Below, in pieces: positions 17,101 through 25,467 of a stretch of DNA of 25,467 bases (its first letter is position 1; the number at the start of each line of letters is the position of its first letter). The DNA is taken from contig JAJFMK010000188.1 of the NCBI GenBank assembly GCA_021772215.1, forward strand, positions 1-25,467, written 5' to 3'. Origin of the DNA: Chlamydiota bacterium (lineage in GTDB: Bacteria; Chlamydiota; Chlamydiia; Chlamydiales; JAJFMK01). The position numbers and the translations under genes are program-made. The notes beneath the pieces are model-generated. The model did no database searches. It saw only the letters and a list, made by a program, of their open reading frames with translations, and had not been told where the DNA came from.

Positions 17101-18644
17101 AAACTCGAAAGAAATGTCGGGAAAAGTTTGGCTGTTAACCAGCTGGGTAGAGACTCTCCATTTTTAAGTTTTGCAGAAAGGTGCAACAAGTCAGAGTCGA
17201 GATCCTTAAAATTTTGCTTAGTGTCGACACTTATGGAGAAAAACCCATTTGGATGGATAGATTGGGTTGAAAACGTTGATTGAAGCAGAGGGGCGCGACT
17301 TACAAAAAGGTCGAAGGCATCAGATGCCACATTTCCAAAACCATCACCAGTAGAGGCTAAGAGCAGTAGTTTTCCTAAATCGCTTAATGTTGGTGTTCCA
17401 TACAGTAAACCATTTTTTCCATTGAGGTAGTCGACGGTGTACATTCCAAAGGTGCTATCCGCAACGTAAACAAATGAGCCCTTTACAGAAGAGGCTACTC
17501 CATCACTGATACCGACGTAACGCGAAGTGACAAGGGATGGACTGCTGAGGTTGGAGATGTCAAATATGCTAAAATTCAAGCAAGGAAAAATAGCAAACAA
17601 ACTGTCGACAATATTAAAAGCTTCCGAACAGCCGATAGGGGTAGAGCTGATTAATGAAGGAGAATTTGGGTTGGATATATTTAAGATATCGAAATTTACA
17701 CCTGACATAAGAAATGCGATACTACTTTGGACGATCACCTTGTTCACATTAGGTGCGGCATAAGAACTCGAAACTACGGGAGATAAGGGGTTTGAAATAT
17801 CAACAATTTCTACTCCGGACGCTTCTGAAAGAAAGGCTAGGTTGTTGGAAATTGTTATGCGCTCTGCGATCTCTGAAGTTGCTACTGCATTCACAAAGCT
17901 GGGATTGCTAGGATTGGCAATATTGATGACCACTAGACCTGTTGACGAGCCCACCGAGTATGCAAAGTTCCCAGCCAAAGCTACGTCTTGACTCGTTGAA
18001 TTGAACCAGCTAACTTCTGTCGGGTTTTCAGGTTGAGAAATATTTAGGATTAATACTCCCGAACTAGAGGCTGAAACGAAAGCCAAATCCTCTGCCAGAG
18101 TTATCCCCTGAAAATCGTTTAAAAATTCGTAAGATCCGACCAAAAAGGAGTGGTACGGGCTTTCAACGTTGAGAATTTCCAACCCATAGTTACTGTTTAT
18201 CAGGTAAACGTAATCACCAGACACTTCAATATCTTTGGAGTTAACGGGATTCCCTAGAGTTTTGTAAAAGTCTGTCACGCTTCTAAAGTGCAGCCATGGT
18301 GGTAGCGGACCAACATGAGCTGGAGCTACAGATGGCACTAAGGTTTTTGCATCTGGCCCCGTATAAGCAAAAGGATCCAGCTCATTTAGAGGTAGACGAA
18401 ACTCTTTATCTACAATTGCAACTTGATCGGGGATGCGATTTTGTACTGTAAGGGCATCCACAGTAGAGGGATAGCCACGCGCAAAAGGGCGGACGCTTGT
18501 TAAATTAGATTGCGAAGAAGACCTTGTGACAGAAGCTCCAAGGACTTCATTTGCCAATCTCGACATAACTAAGCTAGCAAAGCTCAAAAAAGTCCCTCTT
18601 GCCAATTGAATTAAACCTTTTGAATCAGAAATTTTCTGAAGCAT
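14184..18644 (-). CDS. Giant double-propeller LVIVD / cadherin-like membrane protein, copy 4
   Basis: 1486 residues from ATG at 18644. That ATG overlaps the upstream TGA by one base (TGATG) and follows AGGGGGG by 6 nt; a TTG one codon earlier is less likely. The N-terminus has QLARG and a hydrophobic segment. Two nested units follow. A cadherin-like half-domain ending LPPWLHF is interrupted by seven LVIVD-like blades (about 122-408), then completed from GLLYGTP. A second, ending LPSWLTA, is interrupted by seven blades (about 513-785) and completed from WQFSGTP. Five more cadherin-like domains start near 827, 925, 1022, 1118 and 1207. A transmembrane helix (about 1313-1333) precedes WYKKRG, and a C-terminal domain with LPFWLRF ends in KGDIELNAI. 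Blades are far more diverged than in the + array. Likely envelope or surface protein; ligand unknown. Confidence 0.88.
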   Translation of the reverse strand: MLQKISDSKGLIQLARGTFLSFASLVMSRLANEVLGASVTRSSSQSNLTSVRPFARGYPSTVDALTVQNRIPDQVAIVDKEFRLPLNELDPFAYTGPDAKTLVPSVAPAHVGPLPPWLHFRSVTDFYKTLGNPVNSKDIEVSGDYVYLINSNYGLEILNVESPYHSFLVGSYEFLNDFQGITLAEDLAFVSASSSGVLILNISQPENPTEVSWFNSTSQDVALAGNFAYSVGSSTGLVVINIANPSNPSFVNAVATSEIAERITISNNLAFLSEASGVEIVDISNPLSPVVSSSYAAPNVNKVIVQSSIAFLMSGVNFDILNISNPNSPSLISSTPIGCSEAFNIVDSLFAIFPCLNFSIFDISNLSSPSLVTSRYVGISDGVASSVKGSFVYVADSTFGMYTVDYLNGKNGLLYGTPTLSDLGKLLLLASTGDGFGNVASDAFDLFVSRAPLLQSTFSTQSIHPNGFFSISVDTKQNFKDLDSDLLHLSAKLKNGESLPSWLTAKLFPTFLSSFGTSGSTTGSIKVVDNLVYASGGADGLKIFSISNPKNPTLIGSYDTPDSVTVVEVVDSIAYLGDTSSLIILDVSTPSAPALLGSYPIATGTSLEVHPPYAYITNSDLVILDISNPSSPTLVGQLTGFGGKFQVIGPLVFSANKIADVSDPSNPTIATTYPSKVDFTLVGDMMYSIQNSFAFFIDDYSDPLNLRNLEFHSLPIRPGKIETTGDLTFICGNSFNRECLFVDTSDPSVPLVLSSIDYTTSIQASPTTYNDLFFITNTGSYIYESNQWQFSGTPAEEDTGNYDVTLTAREPSGLSVSTNFLLRVEGPPKANSAIPPRLAAVGSPLTFFIDQSAFVDPNGDLVSYSAQVNGTNSLPSWLSFSQSGVFTGTPKSSDAGELDLLIRAFDGIAIGNAETQLKLIIDHFPEVVEPILTQGADIGSLYNFTVPGSTFFDADPGDSLNIAALQVGGSLLPAWLIFDNSTHTFTGTPQEGDVGTLKLELKATDSIGGATATQFDLIAQHFPRLVTPPPPQTASISKPFSYTIPSTTFVDDDGDALSYFASLESGAPLPSWLRFNPRIHQLFGTPQQAHLGNENIQILVSDNRGGEATGGFTLRVINSISDQSVGEGGSLFYQIADPIINNPQGPVVYSATLGDGSPLPSWLHFNSNTQIFTGTAPVGNSQVLPILVTANDGVQAPVSVTFEIAVEKNIPPIVANSLSNQVAKVDQEFRFVVPDTTFFDENGDSLAYIATKVSGKALPNWLSFDNTTRTFSGTPSSSDTGNFGDKVVPLKVEASDGFSKTETAFDLSVEGTSPVELALSIAIPLGTLGVFGYAWYKKRGLLLNRFNEDKYSSRPKTVVAGKESFSYSPNIDAQDITSIQAYQGKETLFGLKYPRLIQPFLTFDRPLPGGLDLPFWLRFNHQENRIYSIESHPTTAETGRFLIKIFSHGEVIKEAFTIEVIGGMESSAPLITSTPMQKGDIELNAI
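16285..17105 (-). repeat. LVIVD-like blade array, second propeller of copy 4
   Basis: Seven degenerate blades of about 35-44 residues lie between LPSWLTA and WQFSGTP. Several keep the (L/V)xILD(I/V)SxPxxP core, such as LVILDISNPSSPT. The repeats show in the protein but not clearly in the DNA. Confidence 0.7.
17420..18279 (-). repeat. LVIVD-like blade array, first propeller of copy 4
   Basis: Seven degenerate blades follow LPPWLHF and end at VDYLNGK before GLLYGTP. Cores such as GVEIVDISNPLSP identify the family. Several blades have lost residues of the consensus. Confidence 0.7.
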
Positions 18645-21600
18645 CAAATACCCCCCTGTACTTCTAGTTCAAAAGCTTCTTTAATGACCTCACCATGAGA
18701 GAAGACTTTGATGAAAAAATCACCTGCTTCCTCGTTAGTTGGAGAGCCATCATATGAGAAGAGCCTGTTCTGTTGATGGTCATAGTGGAGCCAATCTGGC
18801 AGCAGTAATCCTCCTGGTAAAGGACGATCAAAAGTGAGATAAGGTTTTATTTTTTCTGGGTAATTTAATCCAAATAGCGTCTGTTCCCCTTGAAATGCCT
18901 GTATAAGAACGATATCTTCTACAGGTATAGCTAAAGTGTGTTTATAGCTCCCTTCCCCTGGGGTAATTGTCTCTTTTGGCTTCATATATTGTTCTTTGTA
19001 CAAGGAATTCAAAAGCCAGCCTCGTTTCTTATACCATGCAAAGCCTAAACCCCCTATTGTAGCAAGAGGCCCCAACACAGATAACGCCAATTCGAGGTGG
19101 GATGCTCCTTCTACAGTGAGGTCAAAGGTATTATCGGCCTTCAAACTACCATCAGAAGCTTCCACTTTTATGGGAATCACCTTATCACCAAAATCTGCGG
19201 TATCTCCCCGTCCAGGAGTGCCAGATAAGGTGCGTGTTGCAGGGTCAAATTTTAACCATTTAGGAAGGCGCTTTCCGTTCACCTGTCTCGCAGAATAGCT
19301 AAGTGTGTCCCCATTCTCATCTCGAAATGTTGAATCTGGGATGACGAAGCGAAACTTCTGGTTCACCGTTGCAAATTGATTGGAAAGAGAATTGACAACT
19401 ACAGGAGAGAGATTCTCAGTCACATCGAGCACAAAAGAGACAGAAACTGCCGGCTGTATTCCATCATCAGCTTTGACTAATATAGTCCATCCTTGCTGAG
19501 CGCTTGCCGGAGGGGTTCCGGTAAAGGTTTGAGTGGATGGCTCAAAATGGAGCCAATTGGGCAATGGAGAGCCATCTCCAAGAGTTGCAGAATATTGAAG
19601 GGGTCCCTGAGGGTTGTTAATAATTGGGTCTGAAAGTTGGTAGAAAAAATTTCCGCCCACCCCTACAATTTGATCATCCAAACCATTTACAACTCTCATA
19701 GCAAAGCTCGTTGATGATATACCGCCCTTTCCATCGTTTGCCGTGATAAAGATATTTGTACTCCCAAGATACAGCTGTTGAGGAGTCCCGATCAACGCGT
19801 TTGACAATCCATCGAATTGTAGCCATGACGGCAGGGGTGTATCATTTTCTTGAGAAGCTCTGTAGATTATGGGGTCCCCATCGGGATCAGAAAATAGATC
19901 AAAAGGTATTGTCAAGGAAAATGGACGCCCAACTAAGGCTGTTTGAGATAATATGGTTGATGAGAGTAGGGGGAATCCTTGGACGACAAGGTCGAATTGC
20001 ATGGAGGCCGTTCCCCCCGCCAAATCAGTTGCTAAAACCTCTAAAGCAACTGTCCCCCTATCACTTTCCTGTGGCGTGCCAACAAAAGTGTCTGAGTTTG
20101 TCAAGAAGGAGAGCCAAAGCGGAAGGGGGTCTCCACCGACGCGAGAGGCTGTAAAGCTAAGTGAGTCTCCTGGATCGCGGTCCAAAAAGGCTGAGCTCGG
20201 TATTGTAAATCCTAAGGAAGATCCTATATCTGCCCCTTGAAGAGGAATGGGAACATCCACTTCCGGAAAGTGATCAACAGTCAGTATAAAAGATGTTTCT
20301 CCCCCACTGTTTGCAATACCATCAAAAGCTCTGACCACAAGGTCATACTCACCTACTGCAGAGGCAGGAGGAGTCCCGGTAAAAATACCACTAGGAGAGA
20401 AGCTGAGCCAATTGGGAAGTGTGTCTGTTCCATTAACCTGTGCAGAATAGGCAATGAAGTCCTCATTTGGGTCTAGAAAAGTGTTTTGGTCGATAAAAAA
20501 GGTTAATTGTTCACCAACGGGTGCAAGTTTGGATGGAATAAGGTTATTTAGGCTGGGGCCTCCTTCAACTCTAATAAGAAATTGGTTTGAAATGCCCAAA
20601 CCAGATGGGTCGGTCGTCGAAAGGATAACCTCATAATTTCCCGCATCTGTTTCCGTCGGGGTTCCGGTGAATTGCCATTGTGAGATATCGAGAATATGAA
20701 CGCCGAGCTGTAAGTCAGGTAGAAGAAAATGATCTTCGTAAATTGCTCCTTTTTGAGATCTTAGAGGAGTTGTAAAGGTTCCGACTGTGGAGATATTTGC
20801 AGGATTCGAAACATCGAGAATAAGGAGATCGTCAAATGCTTGAGAGACAAGCGCTAGCTTTCCGTTTGTTGTAATACCTATTGGAGTGCTTGCTGTTTGA
20901 AATGTCCCTAGAAGAATGGGGTTTACAGGATTTGTAATATCTTCGACAATTAACCCATCGCTTGCGTGTAATGTGTAACCAATATTTCCTAAAGCTGATC
21001 CACCTGAGTAATCTCCCGTAATATTTCGCGTCCCCACAAGAGTTGCACTTGCTGGAACAGAAACATCCACAACCTGCAAGCCAAACCTCTGATCTGTTAT
21101 ATATGCTAACGAGCCAGCAGCTGAAACGGATAATACCGTGGAAGGGGTATTATAAAAGCCAGCAAACGAGGGTGAGCTAGGATTTTGAATCCGAACGATT
21201 TCAACACCTGTTGGATCCATCGTTACATAGGCAAAGTTGCCAAAGACATCAACATCTAATGCTGTCCCAGAAGTAGCATAGGAACTTATCAGAGTAGGGG
21301 ATGCGGGGTTAGAAATATCAACTATGACCAAACCACCTTCATTGTCAGCGATATAAACTTCCGTTTTATCTATTGCAATACCTAGGGCTTTTCCCGCTGT
21401 ATTGTAGGATCCAATTTGAACTGGGTTGTTGAGGTTTGAGATATCTAGAACTTGCAACCCAAGCTCTCCACTTGCCACATAAGCAATGGAACCTTTTACT
21501 TTGACTGCGTAGGCAGAGGGAGTGATAAAAGTGCTTTTATGTATAGGGTTTTGCTTTAAAAATAACCAGCTAGGAAGGGGATAGCCGTTTACAAGAGAAG

Positions 21601-23110
21601 CAGAAACAAGCAAGAGGTCTAAATCAGGATCATTTGCCTGCTTAGTATTGATGTGCAAGTTAAAAGGTTGGCTGGAAAAAGCACGCTGTGTCTGAATTTG
21701 TGTTTGCAAACTAGGGGGACGGCTAACATAGAGGTCAAAAACATCAGCAGCCTGATTTTCAGGACTATAGATGTCCTCAGTCATAGTAGCTTTTAACGAT
21801 AACCTTCCTACATCAACACTTGATGGTGTTCCAATTAACAATCCATTTTTGTTAGAGCGAAAATCGAGAATTTCTACACCATCCCCAATTGTAATAAAAA
21901 TAAAGGGGTCCATAATGTCAGAAGAGGGATATAACCCAAGCGATGACGATCTGTTAATTGTCTTAAATAATATTGGGTTTGTAGGATCAGAGATATCTAT
22001 AACTCTGATTAAACTACCAACAAGAAGAAGAGCAATATCTCCCTCGATAACTTCAACAAGAGTGCCACCAACATTAGTAACAGAACCAAGAGTAATTGGT
22101 GAAGTAGGATTTGAAACATCAATTGTCAAAAATTCATTAGATGCAACATAAGCAATTGAATTTTTGACTACAACCTCTTGAAAGGCAGACGAAGGGGTAA
22201 AGCTTAAAAAAGAAGGGGAGGAGGGGTTGGATAGGTCGATAATTTCAAAGCCTGAATTTTCAGACACGAAGGCAAGATCATTAGAAACTGTTAAGAAACG
22301 CGACACATCTGAGAGAGCAATAGAACCAACAATATTTGGGTTGTAGGGGTCCGTGACATTCAAAATTTGCAGGCTGGGTGATGACGTAGTAATATAAGCA
22401 AAATCTTCAACAATTTTGATCTGGCTTGGGTTTGAGGGAATAGCAAAAGTACCTACCTGCGTAGGATCTTGAGGATCTGAGATATCTACTATTAAGACGG
22501 GGGATTGTAATAAGTAAATAATATTGTCCTTTACAGCAGTAAATCTCCCATTCACGTTGTAATCAAATTTACTGACTAAATGAACATTGGTTGGGTCAGC
22601 AACATTTATAATGTGAAGACCAGAATCTGATCCGAAAATATCTGGGATAGAAAAAAAACCTAGATCGCCCGAAATTTGAAAGTAATTAGATAATGCCCAT
22701 ACGTCTGCTAGATACATATCAGCGAGAGGGTGAAAATTCAACCAAGAAGGTAATGCACTATTATCTGTCTTTTTTACCGTAGTTACTAGGTTGTCAGGAT
22801 CTGGTCCAGTATAGTCAAAGGGATCAAGCGAATAGAATTGCAACCGAAACAGTTGACCTGGTATAGCAACTTGGTCGGGAATGCGGTTTTTCACCGTTAG
22901 AGCGTCTATGGTGGGGGGCCAACCTCGAGCAAGAGGACGGACATCTCCCAAATTTCTACTAGTTTCATTAGAAACTCGAGAAGCAAACACACCAAGAGGG
23001 TCAAGTACGAGCTTGGAAACGATACAACTTACGACGGAGAGTGAGACACCTTTTGCCAATTGATTAATGTAGTGGATCGGTGACCTTGAGCTAGCAACTT
23101 CAGTGGGCAT
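18644..23110 (-). CDS. Giant double-propeller LVIVD / cadherin-like membrane protein, copy 5
   Basis: 1488 residues. ATG at 23110 comes 3 bases after the stop of copy 6; AGGAG (23119-23123) is 8 nt upstream. The N-terminus has QLAKG followed by a hydrophobic stretch with a Cys. The first propeller (seven blades, about 129-418) lies between LPSWLNF and GLLIGTP. The second (seven blades, about 523-810) lies between LPSWLFL and WQFTGTP. Five cadherin-like domains start near 850, 948, 1045, 1140 and 1232. A membrane helix at about 1338-1358 is followed by WYKKRG. The C-terminal domain has LLPDWLHY and the protein stops at QGGI, without the acidic tail of copies 4 and 6. Its TGA overlaps the ATG of copy 4 (TGATG), so translation is probably coupled. 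Confidence 0.88.
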   Translation of the reverse strand: MPTEVASSRSPIHYINQLAKGVSLSVVSCIVSKLVLDPLGVFASRVSNETSRNLGDVRPLARGWPPTIDALTVKNRIPDQVAIPGQLFRLQFYSLDPFDYTGPDPDNLVTTVKKTDNSALPSWLNFHPLADMYLADVWALSNYFQISGDLGFFSIPDIFGSDSGLHIINVADPTNVHLVSKFDYNVNGRFTAVKDNIIYLLQSPVLIVDISDPQDPTQVGTFAIPSNPSQIKIVEDFAYITTSSPSLQILNVTDPYNPNIVGSIALSDVSRFLTVSNDLAFVSENSGFEIIDLSNPSSPSFLSFTPSSAFQEVVVKNSIAYVASNEFLTIDVSNPTSPITLGSVTNVGGTLVEVIEGDIALLLVGSLIRVIDISDPTNPILFKTINRSSSLGLYPSSDIMDPFIFITIGDGVEILDFRSNKNGLLIGTPSSVDVGRLSLKATMTEDIYSPENQAADVFDLYVSRPPSLQTQIQTQRAFSSQPFNLHINTKQANDPDLDLLLVSASLVNGYPLPSWLFLKQNPIHKSTFITPSAYAVKVKGSIAYVASGELGLQVLDISNLNNPVQIGSYNTAGKALGIAIDKTEVYIADNEGGLVIVDISNPASPTLISSYATSGTALDVDVFGNFAYVTMDPTGVEIVRIQNPSSPSFAGFYNTPSTVLSVSAAGSLAYITDQRFGLQVVDVSVPASATLVGTRNITGDYSGGSALGNIGYTLHASDGLIVEDITNPVNPILLGTFQTASTPIGITTNGKLALVSQAFDDLLILDVSNPANISTVGTFTTPLRSQKGAIYEDHFLLPDLQLGVHILDISQWQFTGTPTETDAGNYEVILSTTDPSGLGISNQFLIRVEGGPSLNNLIPSKLAPVGEQLTFFIDQNTFLDPNEDFIAYSAQVNGTDTLPNWLSFSPSGIFTGTPPASAVGEYDLVVRAFDGIANSGGETSFILTVDHFPEVDVPIPLQGADIGSSLGFTIPSSAFLDRDPGDSLSFTASRVGGDPLPLWLSFLTNSDTFVGTPQESDRGTVALEVLATDLAGGTASMQFDLVVQGFPLLSSTILSQTALVGRPFSLTIPFDLFSDPDGDPIIYRASQENDTPLPSWLQFDGLSNALIGTPQQLYLGSTNIFITANDGKGGISSTSFAMRVVNGLDDQIVGVGGNFFYQLSDPIINNPQGPLQYSATLGDGSPLPNWLHFEPSTQTFTGTPPASAQQGWTILVKADDGIQPAVSVSFVLDVTENLSPVVVNSLSNQFATVNQKFRFVIPDSTFRDENGDTLSYSARQVNGKRLPKWLKFDPATRTLSGTPGRGDTADFGDKVIPIKVEASDGSLKADNTFDLTVEGASHLELALSVLGPLATIGGLGFAWYKKRGWLLNSLYKEQYMKPKETITPGEGSYKHTLAIPVEDIVLIQAFQGEQTLFGLNYPEKIKPYLTFDRPLPGGLLLPDWLHYDHQQNRLFSYDGSPTNEEAGDFFIKVFSHGEVIKEAFELEVQGGI
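20680..21540 (-). repeat. LVIVD-like blade array, second propeller of copy 5
   Basis: Seven blades of about 42 residues between LPSWLFL and WQFTGTP. They are the best preserved of the - strand complete sets, with cores such as GGLVIVDISNPASPT and GLQVVDVSVP, close to the LVIVD consensus. Confidence 0.78.
21855..22722 (-). repeat. LVIVD-like blade array, first propeller of copy 5
   Basis: Seven degenerate blades between LPSWLNF and GLLIGTP, with cores such as VLIVDISDPQDPT and FEIIDLSNPSSPS. Confidence 0.72.
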
Positions 23111-23113
23111 TCA

Positions 23114-25467
23114 TCATTCTCCTGTTGACAGCTCGTCCATTTCGACAATTTTTTTAGAGTTCCTATTTGCCCTGACTCCAACCACATCCAACTCAAAAGC
23201 TTCTCTAAGTATCTCTCCATGTGAAAAGACTTTAATTCGAAAGGAACCAGCTTCCTTTGTATTAGGGTGATTTTTTGTGGAGTAGAGAGTATTTTTTTGG
23301 TGATTATAGCGGAGCCAATCGGGAAGAAGTAAACCTCCAGGAAGAGGGCGATCAAATGAGAGGTAGGGCCTTATACATTCTGGATAGTTTATCCCAAGAA
23401 GGGTCTTAGTTCCCTGAAATGCCTGTATAAGTGTGACATCATCTGCTGGTATACTGAGGCTGTGAATGTAGGGGTCTTTACCAGGATATAATGTCACATT
23501 GTCCTGATGGTAATCATCTTTATTAACAAAATTCAAAAGCCAGCCTCGCTTTTTATACCACGCCAGCGCCAAACCACTTAATGTAACCAAAGGTCCTAAC
23601 ACTGATAGAGTTAATTCAAGATGAGAGGTTCCCTCTACTGAGAGGTCAAAGGGGTTGTCTGATTTCAAGTTTCCATCTGATGCTTCTATTAGTAATGAAA
23701 TCACATTGTCTCCAAAATCTCCGGTATTATCCCGCCCAGGAGTTCCAGAGAGAGTGCGAGTACCTGGGTCAAATTGCAACCACTTTGGCAGGCGTTTTCC
23801 GTTTACTTTTCTTGCAGAATACGTGAGCGTGTCACCGTTCCCATCCCTAAATGTAGCGTCGGGAACGACAAATCGAAATTTCTGATTTACAGTCGCCGCT
23901 TGACTAGAAATGGGATTAATAACTGTAGGGGCAAAATTTTCCGTTACCTCTAAGACAAACGAGACCGAAGCAGAGGGTTGCACCCCATCGTCAGCTGTAA
24001 CTACGATTGTCCATTTGTGCTTGGCACCTGCTGGGGGGACGCCTGAGAAGGTCTTTGTGCTGGGATCAAAAGCGAGCCAGCTTGGTAAAGTAGAACCATC
24101 TCCTAGGGTTGCTGAATATTCAACGGGACCTAAGGGGTTAGTGATTATTGGGTCTGCAACTTGATAGAAAAACTCGCCCCCAACTCTAATGAATTGATCG
24201 TTTAAGCTATTGACCGCGTTTAGTTGAAATGTCGTCGAAGAAGTTCCTCCCCTTCCATCAATCGCGGTGATTTTGATGTTTGTGTTCCCAAGATCTGATT
24301 GTTGAGGGGTGCCGGCAAAAGTATTCGTGAGCTCGTCAAATAGAAGCCAAGCAGGAAGCGAATCTCCATTTTCTTGAGATGCTTTATAGCTTATAGAATC
24401 TCCATCGGGGTCTATAAAAGAACTTGGGGCAATAGAAAAGGAGTAGGATCGATCTATCAATGCTGTCTGCGATGGTACAGGGGAGATAAGAGTTGGAAAA
24501 TGTTGAACAGCAAGATCAAATTGAGTTGTTGCCGTTCCTCCCACAGAATCTGTCGCTAGGATTTCGATCGTGACGACTCCGCTATCACTTTCTTGCGGAA
24601 AGCCGATAAATGTTTGAGACGAGCTTGTAAATGAAAGCCACGCAGGAAGAGAAGTGACTCCTTTTTGGGTAGCCAAAAGACTGATGGAATCCCCTGAATC
24701 ACGATCAAAAAAGGTAGTACTTGGCACTGTAAAGTTAAAGAGAGCTCCGACGTTTGCCCCCTGTGAAGTGAGAGGCTCGATCACTTCAGGAAAATGATCA
24801 ACAGTAAGTACAAAGGAAGTTTCTTCAACTTCCGATGCGATACCGTCAAACGCCTTAACGACAAGGTCTATTCCGCCAACTGGCGAGGAAGGAGGAATTC
24901 CAGTAAAGATGCCGCTCGGTGAAAAGCTAAGCCAATTTGGAAGAGTGGTAGTTCCATTTAGGTGGGAAGAGTAGGCAATTAGATCACCATTCGGATCTAC
25001 AAAAGAGCTTTGGTCTATAAAAAAGGTTAATGGCACATTCACAGCCGCTAATTTTGGAGGAATCGCATTGATTAGCTTTGGGCGCCCTTCAATTCTTAAG
25101 AGAAACTGTGTAGCGGCCTTTAAACCTGATGGATCTGTATCTTTTAAAACAACCTCAACGTTTCCTTTATCTGCCTCTAGAGGGGTTCCGGATAACTGCC
25201 ACTGAGAGAGGTCGAGTATATGAACACCCACGTCCTCTTCTGGCACAAATAGGAGGTTATTATGGATTGTGGGCTTTCGTGTGGGGTATTGAGTGTTAAA
25301 TGAGCCAACAATTCTCGGGGATGTAACATTATATGTGTCAATGATTTGCAAACTATGTGGCGCCTCTGTCGTTAGAAATGCTAGGTAATTTGAGGCGGTA
25401 CAAGCTTTTGGAGTTCCTGTAACAGCAAAAGAGCTGGCAAGGGTTGGTGAAGAGGGATCGGATATAT
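23114..25467 (-). CDS. Giant LVIVD-propeller / cadherin-like membrane protein, copy 6 (5' truncated)
   Basis: The frame stays open to the window edge, so the start lies beyond base 25467; 783 residues are visible. It opens in the last blades of a propeller (cores SLQIIDTYN and GVHILDLSQ, ending near 25205). The rest of the interrupted domain follows (WQLSGTP to FLLRIEG), then five cadherin-like domains, a transmembrane helix (about 23560-23624), WYKKRG, and a C-terminal domain with LLPDWLRY. The tail is SKKIVEMDELSTGE, resembling the tails of copies 1 and 2 on the other strand. By comparison with copies 4 and 5 it is probably also a double-propeller protein, but the part that would show this is outside the window. 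Confidence 0.85.
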   Translation of the reverse strand, partial: ISDPSSPTLASSFAVTGTPKACTASNYLAFLTTEAPHSLQIIDTYNVTSPRIVGSFNTQYPTRKPTIHNNLLFVPEEDVGVHILDLSQWQLSGTPLEADKGNVEVVLKDTDPSGLKAATQFLLRIEGRPKLINAIPPKLAAVNVPLTFFIDQSSFVDPNGDLIAYSSHLNGTTTLPNWLSFSPSGIFTGIPPSSPVGGIDLVVKAFDGIASEVEETSFVLTVDHFPEVIEPLTSQGANVGALFNFTVPSTTFFDRDSGDSISLLATQKGVTSLPAWLSFTSSSQTFIGFPQESDSGVVTIEILATDSVGGTATTQFDLAVQHFPTLISPVPSQTALIDRSYSFSIAPSSFIDPDGDSISYKASQENGDSLPAWLLFDELTNTFAGTPQQSDLGNTNIKITAIDGRGGTSSTTFQLNAVNSLNDQFIRVGGEFFYQVADPIITNPLGPVEYSATLGDGSTLPSWLAFDPSTKTFSGVPPAGAKHKWTIVVTADDGVQPSASVSFVLEVTENFAPTVINPISSQAATVNQKFRFVVPDATFRDGNGDTLTYSARKVNGKRLPKWLQFDPGTRTLSGTPGRDNTGDFGDNVISLLIEASDGNLKSDNPFDLSVEGTSHLELTLSVLGPLVTLSGLALAWYKKRGWLLNFVNKDDYHQDNVTLYPGKDPYIHSLSIPADDVTLIQAFQGTKTLLGINYPECIRPYLSFDRPLPGGLLLPDWLRYNHQKNTLYSTKNHPNTKEAGSFRIKVFSHGEILREAFELDVVGVRANRNSKKIVEMDELSTGE
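25205..25467 (-). repeat. LVIVD-like blades at the window edge (copy 6)
   Basis: About two blades are visible, corresponding to the last blades of the second propeller of copies 4 and 5. The first shows the (I)SDPSSPT core and NYLAFLTTEAPHSLQIID. Confidence 0.65.

Noticed and set aside
18645..18647. TTG as start of copy 4
   Set aside because: The next codon is ATG, overlaps the upstream stop in a classic TGATG and has better spacing to AGGGGGG.
25349..25351. TTG (minus strand) as start of copy 6
   Set aside because: The frame continues to the window edge with blade-like sequence.
1..25467. Mobile element or genomic island borders
   Set aside because: No transposase, integrase, terminal inverted repeats or tRNA are visible; repeats are explained by tandem genes.

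Overview
The window looks like chromosome from a Chlamydiota bacterium, most likely an environmental chlamydia (Parachlamydiales-type) rather than a Chlamydia species. The main reason is four consecutive genes, sctU - sctV - sctW(copN) - SycE/Scc1-like chaperone. This is the order of the Chlamydia type III secretion (T3SS) block CT091-CT090-CT089-CT088. The genus is not determined. There are no tRNAs, rRNAs, transposases or CRISPR arrays.

Layout. (1) Bases 1-8930, + strand: three tandem, closely related giant genes; the first is cut by the window edge, the other two encode 1087 and 1080 residues. Spacers are 12 bp. (2) Bases 8931-9245: the only long gap. It holds a near-consensus promoter (TTGACT, 17 bp, TATAAT) and a leader that can fold into a stem. 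(3) Bases 9246-14150, + strand: the compact T3SS operon. (4) Bases 14184-25467, - strand: three more tandem giant genes of a related but more diverged family (1486 and 1488 residues, plus one cut by the window edge), joined by a 1-base stop/start overlap and a 3-base gap. The two arrays converge on the T3SS operon, which shares its strand with the first array.

The giant proteins share one plan: an N-terminal hydrophobic segment behind a Q-L-[SA]-[RK]-G motif; seven-bladed propellers made of LVIVD-type repeats (about 42 residues each); a string of cadherin-like/putative-Ig domains (motifs LPxWLxF and GTPxxxDxG); one transmembrane helix followed by W-Y-x-K-R-G; and a C-terminal domain that again carries an LPxWL motif. 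The propellers are not placed end to end with the Ig-like domains. Each is inserted inside one, between its LPxWL strand and its GTP-like strand. The + family has one such unit per protein and the - family has two in series. The + family also shows mosaic exchange between copies, at the level of domains and single blades.

How the parts may work together: SctU and SctV are export-apparatus proteins, SctW/CopN is the gatekeeper, and the last gene is its probable chaperone. The surrounding repeat proteins resemble surface or adhesion proteins. Whether they use Sec or the neighbouring T3SS cannot be decided from sequence alone; their link to T3SS here is positional only.
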